A stretch of 18,529 bases of DNA from JAICLV01 sp036380925 (GTDB taxonomy: Bacteria; Actinomycetota; Actinomycetes; Acidothermales; Acidothermaceae). Below, piece by piece: positions 7,288-14,648 of this stretch. Numbering within the stretch: position 1 is the first letter of the stretch; every line of letters starts with the position of its first letter. The stretch lies in contig DASVDW010000086.1 in assembly GCA_036380925.1 (NCBI GenBank), forward strand, positions 1 through 18,529. Direction: 5' to 3'. Position numbers and translations under genes: made by a program. Under the pieces are notes generated by a model that did no database searches, was not told the origin of the DNA, and saw only the letters and a program-made list of their open reading frames with translations.

Positions 7288-7294
7288 CCGGGCC

Positions 7295-8398
7295 ATGGAG
7301 TCGTTGCTGACCTCGCCGCTGCACGAGCGGCACCTCGCCCTCGGAGCGAAGCTAGGTGAGTTCGGCGGGTGGTCGATGCCGCTGGAGTACGCCGGCGGGG
7401 GAGTGCTCGCCGAGCACGCCGCCGTCCGTGACGCCGTCGGCGTCTTCGACGTCTCGCACCTCGGCAAGGCCTCCGTCACCGGCCACGGCGCCAAGGGCTT
7501 CCTCAACGCCACGCTTACCAACGACCTCGCCCGCATCGGCCCCGGCAAGGCGCAGTACACGCTGTGCTGCGACGACCCGAGCGGCGGTGTCGTCGACGAC
7601 CTCATCGTCTACCTGCGCGGTGACGACGACTGTTTCCTCGTCCCCAACGCCGCCAACACCGCCGAGGTCGTGCGCCGCCTGCAGGAGGTCGCGCCCCCCG
7701 ACGTCCGAATTGAAAACCTGCATCGCGAGTTTGCCGTCATCGCCGTGCAAGGGCCGCGCTCCAAAGAGCTATTGGACGACGCGGGCCTGCGGCCCGAGCT
7801 CGACTACATGGCGTTCACCGACGCCGACTGGGACGGCGTCCAAACCACCTTGTGCCGCTCCGGATACACCGGCGAGCACGGCTACGAGCTCGTCGTCCCG
7901 GCGGCTCAAGCCACCACCGCTTGGGACCGGATTTTCCAAGCGGGCGAGCGATTTGGCGCACGAGCATGCGGACTCGGGGCGCGCGACACGTTGCGCACCG
8001 AGATGGGATATCCGCTGCACGGCCAAGACTTGTCGCTCGACATCACGGCCAACCAGGCGCGCGTCGGCTGGGCGGTCGGCTGGAAGAAGCCGGCGTTTTG
8101 GGGCCGCGACGCGCTGCTCGCCGAACGCGAGCAAGGCCCGCGGCGGGTGCTGCGCGGGTTGGTCGCGCTCGACCGCGGCATCCCTCGCCCGCACATGCCA
8201 GTGCGCGACGCGGCCGCCGCGACCGTCGGCGAGGTGACCAGCGGCACTTTCTCGCCAAGCCGGCGGGTCGGCATCGCGCTCGCGCTGCTGTCACCGGCGG
8301 TCAGCGAGGACGACGAGGTGGTCGTCGACGTGCGCGGTCGGCCCTGCGCTACCCGCGTCGTCAAACCGCCGTTCGTCGACAGGAGCCCGCAGGCATGA
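7295..8398 (+). CDS. gcvT: Glycine cleavage system T protein (aminomethyltransferase)
   Basis: 367 aa. The N terminus LGEFGGWSMPLEY, the FDVSHLGK segment, the SGGVVDDLIVY loop with the conserved Asp pair 101-102, the SGYTGEHGYEL motif and GLGARDTLRTEMGYPLHG are all GcvT hallmarks. They argue against the related YgfZ and dimethylglycine oxidase families. It transfers the methylene group from aminomethyl-lipoyl H protein to tetrahydrofolate, releasing ammonia. The P and H proteins are not in the window. The ATG at 7295 is preferred because of the leaderless -10 element. The same frame extends upstream without a recognisable domain. Its stop overlaps the next start (ATGA at 8395-8398). It is divergent from the heliorhodopsin unit. 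Confidence 0.95.
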   Translation: MESLLTSPLHERHLALGAKLGEFGGWSMPLEYAGGGVLAEHAAVRDAVGVFDVSHLGKASVTGHGAKGFLNATLTNDLARIGPGKAQYTLCCDDPSGGVVDDLIVYLRGDDDCFLVPNAANTAEVVRRLQEVAPPDVRIENLHREFAVIAVQGPRSKELLDDAGLRPELDYMAFTDADWDGVQTTLCRSGYTGEHGYELVVPAAQATTAWDRIFQAGERFGARACGLGARDTLRTEMGYPLHGQDLSLDITANQARVGWAVGWKKPAFWGRDALLAEREQGPRRVLRGLVALDRGIPRPHMPVRDAAAATVGEVTSGTFSPSRRVGIALALLSPAVSEDDEVVVDVRGRPCATRVVKPPFVDRSPQA

Positions 8399-8925
8399 GC
8401 GCCGCGAGCAACGGCACGCGCATCGTCCTGATCGGCATGATGGGCGCGGGAAAGACCACCGTCGGCATGGCCATCTCCCATCTCACCGGCTGGCCCTACA
8501 TCGACAACGACGAGATCGTCGAGCAGATGTCCGGCATGCCGACCCGCGATTTGCTTCAGCAGCGCGGCGAGGCCGCCATGCGGGAGGCGGAATTCGCCGC
8601 GGTCGACAAGGTCTTGGCGATGGAAACGCCGGTGGTGGCGGGCGCCGCGGCTGGCGTCGTCCTCGATGACGACGTTTCGGCTCGGCTGCATGCGGGCGCC
8701 TTCGTCGTCTATTTGCGCGCGACCGTCGAGACGCTGGTGGCGCGTGTGCGGGGCACGTATCGGCCGTGGCTCGGCACCGACCCCGAAGACGCGATGCGCA
8801 AGCTCTATGCGGGCCGGGAGCCGAAGTACGAGTTGCTCGCGCACTTCGTCGCGGACGTCGACGGCGGCGTGCCCGACCAGGTGGCGCAGAAAATCCTCCA
8901 AGCGGCAGGCGTCGTGACGAGCTGA
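8395..8925 (+). CDS. Shikimate-kinase-like P-loop kinase
   Basis: 176 aa. Walker A GMMGAGKTT is at 14-22, the D37/D39 region (YIDNDE) matches the shikimate/metal aspartates, R63 lies in an RxxE motif, the lid RPWLG is at 123-127, and R141 precedes a Tyr as in AroK. The shikimate-binding Gly-Gly-Gly loop is replaced by AGAAAG at 82-87. The fold and ATP site are therefore intact but substrate specificity is probably changed. The chromosomal aroK normally sits beside aroB, not here. It overlaps gcvT by four bases, so the two are coupled. This points to a one-carbon or amino-acid related small-molecule kinase, but the substrate is unknown. A genuine shikimate kinase remains possible. Confidence 0.85.
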   Translation: MSAASNGTRIVLIGMMGAGKTTVGMAISHLTGWPYIDNDEIVEQMSGMPTRDLLQQRGEAAMREAEFAAVDKVLAMETPVVAGAAAGVVLDDDVSARLHAGAFVVYLRATVETLVARVRGTYRPWLGTDPEDAMRKLYAGREPKYELLAHFVADVDGGVPDQVAQKILQAAGVVTS

Positions 8926-8976
8926 CCATCCCGCCGACTGACCGAGGGAGTCTTGGGCCGGCGTAAAGGGAAACCG

Positions 8977-9801
8977 TCAGGGTCGGCCAGCGGCGCTGAC
9001 CAGCAGGCTGACGAAGACCGCGATCTCGCACAGCGCCCCAAGCACATCCCCGGTGATGCCACCAAGACGCCGGACGGCGTGCGCCCGCACCGCCCACGCC
9101 ACCAGTAGCGCGACGACGACGGCAGCGACCGCGCGCACGGCGCCGTGCACCGAGCCGACCTCGGAGTCAAAGAGCCCATAACACCAAGCGGCCGCCAACA
9201 GCACGACGGTCCAGGCCGCGGCCGCGATCCGCGGCACCGAACCGGAGACGAGCGCGCCCATGCCGGATTCCTTCGCCGCAGGCACACCGGGCGCGCAGGC
9301 CCACAGCATCGCCACCCGTCCGGTGACGACCGCCATGACCAGCGCCTGGGTGCCATGGTGGCCGAGCACGCTCGTCGAAAGCGTCAGGGCGTCGGTCAGC
9401 AGCAACAGCACCAACGCGGCCGCGCCCAACGCCCCGACCGGCCCTTCGCTCATCACCGCCAGCGCTTGCGGCGCCGGTTTGCGCGACGCGAGACCGTCGA
9501 CGGTGTCGACGAAACCGTCGAGATGCAGTCCGCGGGTCAGCAGCGCCAATGCGATAAGAGCGAGCGCGCTCGCCAGCAACGGCGGGATGAACAACTCGGT
9601 GCGGTTGGCGTGCACCCACACGTCAGGGCCAGGAAATACCTTGCGCGCAAGGAAAACCACCGTGGCCGCGACGCCCGCCAGTGCGGCGCCGACGAGCGGG
9701 CTCCACAGCATCGCGCGCCGCGCGGTCTCCCGGTTGGCGTGCGCGGCGCGGAGCGGTGCCACCGTGAACAGCGTGACCGCGAGTCGAAGACCGTCAGGCA
9801 T
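8977..9801 (-). CDS. cobS: Adenosylcobinamide-GDP ribazoletransferase (cobalamin synthase)
   Basis: 274 aa, polytopic membrane protein. The hallmark metal-binding DGFVDTVDG motif is at 95-103 (D95, D99, D102), followed by the family-typical segment around MSEGPVGALGA. It joins alpha-ribazole(-phosphate) to adenosylcobinamide-GDP, the last step of nucleotide-loop assembly, in the cytoplasmic membrane. The ATG at 9801 overlaps the cobT stop by eight bases and places the first helix correctly; an upstream extension of the frame lies inside cobT and is rejected. It is the last gene of the B12-riboswitch unit. The 51-base gap to the convergent kinase gene shows no clear terminator. Confidence 0.95.
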   Translation of the reverse strand: MPDGLRLAVTLFTVAPLRAAHANRETARRAMLWSPLVGAALAGVAATVVFLARKVFPGPDVWVHANRTELFIPPLLASALALIALALLTRGLHLDGFVDTVDGLASRKPAPQALAVMSEGPVGALGAAALVLLLLTDALTLSTSVLGHHGTQALVMAVVTGRVAMLWACAPGVPAAKESGMGALVSGSVPRIAAAAWTVVLLAAAWCYGLFDSEVGSVHGAVRAVAAVVVALLVAWAVRAHAVRRLGGITGDVLGALCEIAVFVSLLVSAAGRP

Positions 9802-10846
9802 CGCGATCGCTGACGTGTGCCTCGTCGAAGGTCGACATGTCAGACAGCGTCGCGGCGGCTGCGCGCAACAACGGCACCGCGAGCAGCGCGCCCGTGCCTT
9901 CACCGAGCCGAAGTCCCAAGTCAAGCAGCGGCGTAAGGCCGAGTTCGCGCAATGCGATCACGTGTGACGGCTCCGTCGACCGGTGCCCGGCCCACCACCA
10001 TGCCCGCGCGCCGGGCGCCAGCCGCTCCGCCACCAAGGCGGCCGCGCCAGACACCACGCCGTCCAGCAGCACCGGTGTGCGACGCACCGCCGCCTGCGCC
10101 AAGAACCCTGCCATCGCGGCAATGTCGGCGCCGCCGATCGATGACACGAGCGCCAACGCGCTGTCTGCCGCCGCCCGCGCCATCGCGTCCGCCACCACGG
10201 AACGCTTGCGGGCGAGCGTCGTGTCGTCGATACCCGTGCCGCGACCCGTCACGGACGCCGCGTCGACGCCCGCGCACACCCCGACGATCGCCGCCGCCGG
10301 GGTGGTGTTGCCGATGCCCATGTCGCCGGGGATCAGCAGATCGGCGCCGCCGTCGACCGCCTCGTCCGCCAACTGGCAACCCGCCAGAATCGCCTGCTCC
10401 GCCTGAGCAATCGTCAACGCGTCTTCGACATCGATGCGGCCGGACCCGCGGCGCACCCGCCACTTCACGACGTCCGGCGGCAGGTCGACGTCGGACAGCT
10501 CGAACCCGACCGCCAGATCGGCCACCCGCACGGTCGCGCCAACCTGCGCCGCCAGCACGTTGACCGCCGCGCCGCCCGCGACGAAGTTGGCCACCATCTG
10601 CGCGGTGACCTCCGGCGGGTAGGCCGAAACTCCGGACGCGGCCACCCCGTGGTCACCCGCGAACAGCACGACGGCCACCCGCGACGGTGGCTGAGGTGGG
10701 CAACCGCCCTGCGCCCCCGCGAGCCAAATCGACAACTCCTCAAGCTGTCCCAACGCGCCGGTCGGCTTGGTCAGCGCGTTCTGTCGCGCGCGAGCAAGCT
10801 CCCGCGCTGCGTCGTCCAAGCCAGGAACGGTGGCGAACTCAAGCAT
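9794..10846 (-). CDS. cobT: Nicotinate-nucleotide:dimethylbenzimidazole phosphoribosyltransferase
   Basis: 350 aa, standard length. Conserved blocks are TKPTGALGQLEEL, the substrate-cavity FAGDHGVAASGVSAYPPEVT, GDMGIGNTTPAAA, LLDGVVSGAAAL, HRSTEPSH and GLRLGEGTGA. The Glu of GEGTGA (E316) is the catalytic base equivalent to E317 of Salmonella CobT. It makes alpha-ribazole phosphate from nicotinate mononucleotide and 5,6-dimethylbenzimidazole. The ATG at 10846 gives a TGATG junction with the cobU-fusion stop. A TTG one codon earlier is an alternative. It is tightly packed between the cobU fusion and cobS. Confidence 0.96.
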   Translation of the reverse strand: MLEFATVPGLDDAARELARARQNALTKPTGALGQLEELSIWLAGAQGGCPPQPPSRVAVVLFAGDHGVAASGVSAYPPEVTAQMVANFVAGGAAVNVLAAQVGATVRVADLAVGFELSDVDLPPDVVKWRVRRGSGRIDVEDALTIAQAEQAILAGCQLADEAVDGGADLLIPGDMGIGNTTPAAAIVGVCAGVDAASVTGRGTGIDDTTLARKRSVVADAMARAAADSALALVSSIGGADIAAMAGFLAQAAVRRTPVLLDGVVSGAAALVAERLAPGARAWWWAGHRSTEPSHVIALRELGLTPLLDLGLRLGEGTGALLAVPLLRAAAATLSDMSTFDEAHVSDRDA

Positions 10847-12201
10847 CAACGGTCCGATCCGTAAAGTGAGCGGGAAATTCCTGCGGTGACCAGCAAGACG
10901 TCGTCAGACACCGAAGCGAGTCTCGCATTGAGCGCGCCGAGCTCGTCGCGGAAACGTCGGCCGCTCGGGTGCAATGGCACGACGCCGCTGCCGATCTCAT
11001 TGCTCACCGCCACGACGCGCGCCCTCGTCGTGCGCCACGCTTCGACCAGATCGCGCACCCGCGCGGAGAGCGCGTCGTCGGCGCCGGTCGTCGCCTGCCA
11101 AAGGCCGGTCTCGTCGATCACTCGCGCGAGCCAGACGGTCATGCAGTCAATCAGCAACGGCGGGTCGTCGGAGGTTCGCGACCGCAACAGCTCGGCGAGA
11201 CAGGTCGTTTCGACCGTCGACCAGGAGGCTGGACGACGTGCGCGATGCGCCGCGACACGCGCCGCCCATTCCGGGTCGTCGGTGTAGGACGACGTGGCGA
11301 CGTAACACACCGCCGGTTCGGCCGCCAGCATCCGCTCCGCGGCGGCGGATTTGCCTGAGCGAGCGCCGCCGAGCACCAGCACCCGCCGGGGGCTTTCGCG
11401 CACCGGAGACGGGGTTCCGACGCGGATCACCTCGCCGTCGACGGGGAGCTCGGCGCCCCACGCCGCAAGTCGATCGCGCAGCACCGACGGTCGCGGGTTG
11501 CCGTGCCCGAGATGAATCGCGGCGACCCGGCTGTCGGCGTCGATCGCCCCGCGCGCGCGAAACCGCTGCAGCGTAAGGGGAAAGGTGGTGAGGTCATGGT
11601 GCCGGCCGCTCGCGTGGGTGGTGTCGTCGCCCCAGCTTTCCTCGAGCAGCACGACGTCGTACCTCGCGTCGTCCGGAGTCTCGAAGCCGGGACCGGTGTC
11701 GGTGGCGTAGAGCAAGCGACGGCCGTCCGGTGAGGTGACGTCGTAGATGAGCGCGCCGTCGCTGTCGTGGCGGGCGGCGAGCGCACGGACGGCGTAGCCG
11801 TCGAGGTCGACGATCTCGCCGGGCAGCAGCGGGCGAAACACCACCGCCGATTGGTCTGGCGGCAGCCACATCGCCAGCGCGTCGAGCGCCGAACGGGGGC
11901 CGAGCACGTCCAGCGGCTCGGCGCGACCGGTCCAGTGCCGCCACAGCAGCGCGGCGCCGTTGGCGTGGTCGTGATGGTCGTGCGTGACAAGGAGGTGCCG
12001 CACCCGCTCCAAGCCGACACCAAGCCGGACCGCCGAGCGCGGCACGTCTTGACCGCAGTCAAGCAAGATCACCCCGTCGAGCAGCGCGCTGGTGTGCGCC
12101 CGGATCTCGCCCTCGCGCGCCGCCGCCGCGCACGACGCGCAGGTGCAGAACGGGTGCGGCCAGCCCGACCCGCCGCCGGTGCCGAGGAGGGTGATCTCCA
12201 T
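10846..12201 (-). CDS. cobU: Metallo-beta-lactamase / CobU fusion (adenosylcobinamide kinase and guanylyltransferase)
   Basis: 451 aa, two domains. Residues 1 to about 265 are a metallo-beta-lactamase fold of the PhnP type: Cys triad C19/C21/C24, HxHxDH at 74-79, and later Asp (YATDTGP) and His (HLGHGN) ligands. Residues 274-451 are a full-length CobU: P-loop GGARSGKS at 278-285, the H319 region HRARRP (guanylylated His), and VSNEIGSGVVP and RRFRDELGALN. The CobU part phosphorylates adenosylcobinamide and adds GMP. The hydrolase part could cleave a phosphodiester in corrinoid precursors, but its substrate is unproven. Similar fusions occur, as I recall, in other actinobacteria such as Streptomyces. 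It starts seven bases after the S-component stop. Confidence 0.94.
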   Translation of the reverse strand: MEITLLGTGGGSGWPHPFCTCASCAAAAREGEIRAHTSALLDGVILLDCGQDVPRSAVRLGVGLERVRHLLVTHDHHDHANGAALLWRHWTGRAEPLDVLGPRSALDALAMWLPPDQSAVVFRPLLPGEIVDLDGYAVRALAARHDSDGALIYDVTSPDGRRLLYATDTGPGFETPDDARYDVVLLEESWGDDTTHASGRHHDLTTFPLTLQRFRARGAIDADSRVAAIHLGHGNPRPSVLRDRLAAWGAELPVDGEVIRVGTPSPVRESPRRVLVLGGARSGKSAAAERMLAAEPAVCYVATSSYTDDPEWAARVAAHRARRPASWSTVETTCLAELLRSRTSDDPPLLIDCMTVWLARVIDETGLWQATTGADDALSARVRDLVEAWRTTRARVVAVSNEIGSGVVPLHPSGRRFRDELGALNARLASVSDDVLLVTAGISRSLYGSDR

Positions 12202-12207
12202 CGCCGC

Positions 12208-13053
12208 TCAGCGCCTTTCGGCGAACTCGGGGGCGACGCCGAACGCCGCCCTGCGGGCCGCTCGGCGCATCGCGAGCAGCACCGGACGCCCGGCGATCAA
12301 CAGCAAGGCGGCGTTGGCCAGCGCCCGGGGGATGTCGAACCCCAGTGACGTTGTGAGGTAGAACGCCCAGAAGTGGTGCAGGTTGGTCAGCCAGTTCGCA
12401 CCCGGCAAGTAAGAGATCTGCGGCGAAAGGCCAGTGGTGGTGAACGGCCAGAACCACAGATCGGTGACAGCGCCGTACATCAAGCCGGCCAGCGCGCCGT
12501 ACGCGGCGAGCAGCGCCACCTCGAGGCGGCCCGAAGCGCGCGGCAAGCAGCCCGCGAACAACCCCACCCATCCCGCCGCGAGCATCTGGAACGGCAGCCA
12601 CGGCCCGACACCGCCGGTGAGCAGCGCGCTGCCGAACAACGTCAACGCGCCGAGGGTGAAACCGAACCCACGACCGAGCACCCGGCCGGCCGGCATGAGC
12701 AGGAAGAACACCGGTGAAGCGCCGGTCACATCGCCGCCGATCGTGCGCAACGCCGCCCCGCACGCCGCCAGCACGCCGAGCAGCGCGATCGCCTTCGCGT
12801 CGATGCCGCCCTCCGAGATTTCGGCGAGCACGACGATCAGCAACAACGGCAGCACGACAACGAAGACCCACGGCGCGTCGGTTGAATGCGCGACGCCGGA
12901 CGACTCGGGCGCGCGCAGCAAGAACGGCCAGGCGAAGGCGAAGACACCGGCCAGGCTGGCGATCGTGAGCGACACCGCCGAGCGCGGCCGAAGCCGGATC
13001 GCCCGCGCCGTCCGCGTCGTCCGAGCTGCCTGCCGCGCGGCCAACGCGGTCAC
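12208..13053 (-). CDS. ECF transporter S component, probably for cobalamin/corrinoid
   Basis: 281 aa integral membrane protein. A basic N terminus of about 28 residues is followed by some six hydrophobic segments. The family-typical stretches are SPVFFLLMPAGRVLGRGFGF, GALAGLMYGAVTDLWFWPF and FYLTTSLGFDIPRALANAALL; the last contains the small-residue helix seen at the C terminus of many S components. It should bind the vitamin and dock on EcfT. The GTG at 13053 makes a GTGA overlap with the ATPase stop; a longer ATG frame to 13101 is less likely. Substrate assignment rests on the B12 riboswitch and the cob genes that follow. Alternatives are dimethylbenzimidazole or another B12 precursor. Confidence 0.85.
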   Translation of the reverse strand: MTALAARQAARTTRTARAIRLRPRSAVSLTIASLAGVFAFAWPFLLRAPESSGVAHSTDAPWVFVVVLPLLLIVVLAEISEGGIDAKAIALLGVLAACGAALRTIGGDVTGASPVFFLLMPAGRVLGRGFGFTLGALTLFGSALLTGGVGPWLPFQMLAAGWVGLFAGCLPRASGRLEVALLAAYGALAGLMYGAVTDLWFWPFTTTGLSPQISYLPGANWLTNLHHFWAFYLTTSLGFDIPRALANAALLLIAGRPVLLAMRRAARRAAFGVAPEFAERR

Positions 13054-14648
13054 AGCGCGCTCGCTTCGAGGCCACGGCGCACCTGGGAGACCGTCAGCCA
13101 CGGCAACGGGTGCAGGATCTTCGCCACCTGGGGTGCGAACGCCGGCGACGCCGTCACCACATCAGCCGTGCGGCCGTCGGCCACCACCTCGCCGTCGGCC
13201 AACACCACGGTGCGCGTCGCGACATCGGCGGCCAGCTCGACATCGTGCGTGGCGATGACGATCGCGGTTCCGGTGCGGGCGTACTCGCGCAGCACCTCGA
13301 CCAGCCGCGACTTCGCCGGATAGTCCAGGCCGCGGGTCGGCTCGTCGAGCAACAGCAGCGGCGGCGCGGCCGCGAGCACCAACGCCAGCGCCACGGCGAG
13401 CCGCTGCCCCTCGGACAAATCGCGCGGGTGGGTCGCGGGTTCGACGTCGGGGGCGAGCCGGGCCAGCAGGCGTCGCGCCGTGTCACCATGGCCGTCGGCG
13501 GTCAGCTCCTCGGCGACCGACTCCGCGCAAAACAGGTCGGCCGGCTCCTGCGGCACCAGGCCGACGAGCCGCACGATCTGGGTCGACGCCAGCCGGTGCG
13601 GCTGCTTTCCGTCAACCGCGATCTGACCGCGGGTCGGCGTCAGCAGCCCGACCAAGCTCGCCAACAAGGTCGACTTGCCGGCGCCGTTGCGGCCCATCAG
13701 CGCGACCACCTCGCCGGCCGCCACCTCGAGATCGACCCCAGCCAGGGCAACCACATCGTCATATCGGACGACGAGGTCGCGCGTGCGCGCGACAACCGCG
13801 CCGACGCGCCCGACCGACGGCGACGGCGCCGCGACGCCGGCGAGCCGTTCCTTCAACGACGTGGCCGCCCGACGCGCGTCGCGCACCGAAAGCGGCAGCG
13901 GCCGCCAGCCGGCCAACCGGCCGAGCTCGACCACAGGAGGGGCGACCGGCGCGCGCGCCATCGCCGACGCCGGCAGGTCGTCGACGACCGCGCCGCCGGG
14001 CAACACCTGGAGCACCCGATCGGCGTACTGCACCACGCGTTCGAGCCGATGCTCGGCCAGCACGACCGTCAAGCCAAGGTCGTGCACCAGCCGGGTGAGC
14101 GCCGCCAAGACCTCTTCGGCGGCAGGCGGGTCGAGTGCGGACGTCGGCTCGTCGAGCACCAGCACCCGCGGGCCGGCGGTGAGCACGGAGCCGATCGCGA
14201 CCCGCTGCTGCTGGCCGGATGACAACTCGACCAAAGGTCGGTCGCGCAGCGACGACAGACCGAGCAAATCGAGGGTCTCCTCCACGCGTTGGCGCATCAC
14301 GGCCGGATCGAGACCCAGCGACTCCATCGCGTACGCGAGCTCCTCCTCGACCGAGTCGGTCACGAAGCCGCTGAGCGGGTTTTGTCCCACGTAGCCGACG
14401 ACGTCGGCCAACTCACGAGGCGGGTTGTGCCGCGTGTCTCGGCCGTCGACGCTGACGCGGCCGGTGAGCGTGCCGCCGGTGAAGTGCGGCGCCAACCCGT
14501 TGATGGCACGCAGCAACGTCGACTTGCCCGCGCCGGTGCGTCCGATGACGAGCACCAGCTCGCCGTCCGGAATCTCGAGCTCGACGTCGCGCAAGGTCGG
14601 GATTTCGGCTGTCGCGTAACGGAAACTGACGTGGTCGAAGCGAATCAC
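13050..14648 (-). CDS. ECF transporter ATPase, two fused ABC domains
   Basis: 532 aa, two complete ATP-binding cassettes. Domain 1: Walker A GRTGAGKST 36-44, Q89, signature LSSGQ 142-146, Walker B with D166/E167, H200. Domain 2: Walker A GRNGAGKST 319-327, Q367, signature LSEGQ 411-415, D435/E436, H468. Both sites look active. This is the fused equivalent of EcfA1-EcfA2 and powers the EcfT/S-component importer on the inner face of the membrane. The GTG at 14648 overlaps the EcfT stop (GTGA) and begins directly at the first beta strand, IRFDHVSFRYA. The extended frame upstream lies antisense and out of frame within ecfT and has no domain. Confidence 0.95.
   Translation of the reverse strand: MIRFDHVSFRYATAEIPTLRDVELEIPDGELVLVIGRTGAGKSTLLRAINGLAPHFTGGTLTGRVSVDGRDTRHNPPRELADVVGYVGQNPLSGFVTDSVEEELAYAMESLGLDPAVMRQRVEETLDLLGLSSLRDRPLVELSSGQQQRVAIGSVLTAGPRVLVLDEPTSALDPPAAEEVLAALTRLVHDLGLTVVLAEHRLERVVQYADRVLQVLPGGAVVDDLPASAMARAPVAPPVVELGRLAGWRPLPLSVRDARRAATSLKERLAGVAAPSPSVGRVGAVVARTRDLVVRYDDVVALAGVDLEVAAGEVVALMGRNGAGKSTLLASLVGLLTPTRGQIAVDGKQPHRLASTQIVRLVGLVPQEPADLFCAESVAEELTADGHGDTARRLLARLAPDVEPATHPRDLSEGQRLAVALALVLAAAPPLLLLDEPTRGLDYPAKSRLVEVLREYARTGTAIVIATHDVELAADVATRTVVLADGEVVADGRTADVVTASPAFAPQVAKILHPLPWLTVSQVRRGLEASAL

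Noticed and set aside
7162..7294. SigH-like GGAAC motif before heliorhodopsin, and a glycine riboswitch before gcvT
   Set aside because: GGAACA is present on the minus strand but no CGTT partner sits at the right distance. The space before gcvT lacks riboswitch structure and the gene appears leaderless.
7162..7605. Extension of the heliorhodopsin reading frame upstream to 7605
   Set aside because: It would run antisense through the start of gcvT, adds no recognisable domain, and the ATG at 7161 has a good GGAGG site and the usual family length.
8926..8976. Bidirectional terminator between the kinase gene and cobS
   Set aside because: Only a four-base GACT/AGTC pairing is visible and there is no T tract on either strand.
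13110..14222. 370-codon plus-strand open frame
   Set aside because: It is the antisense shadow of the double ABC ATPase and is full of Arg/His/Gln, as expected from high-GC codon bias.
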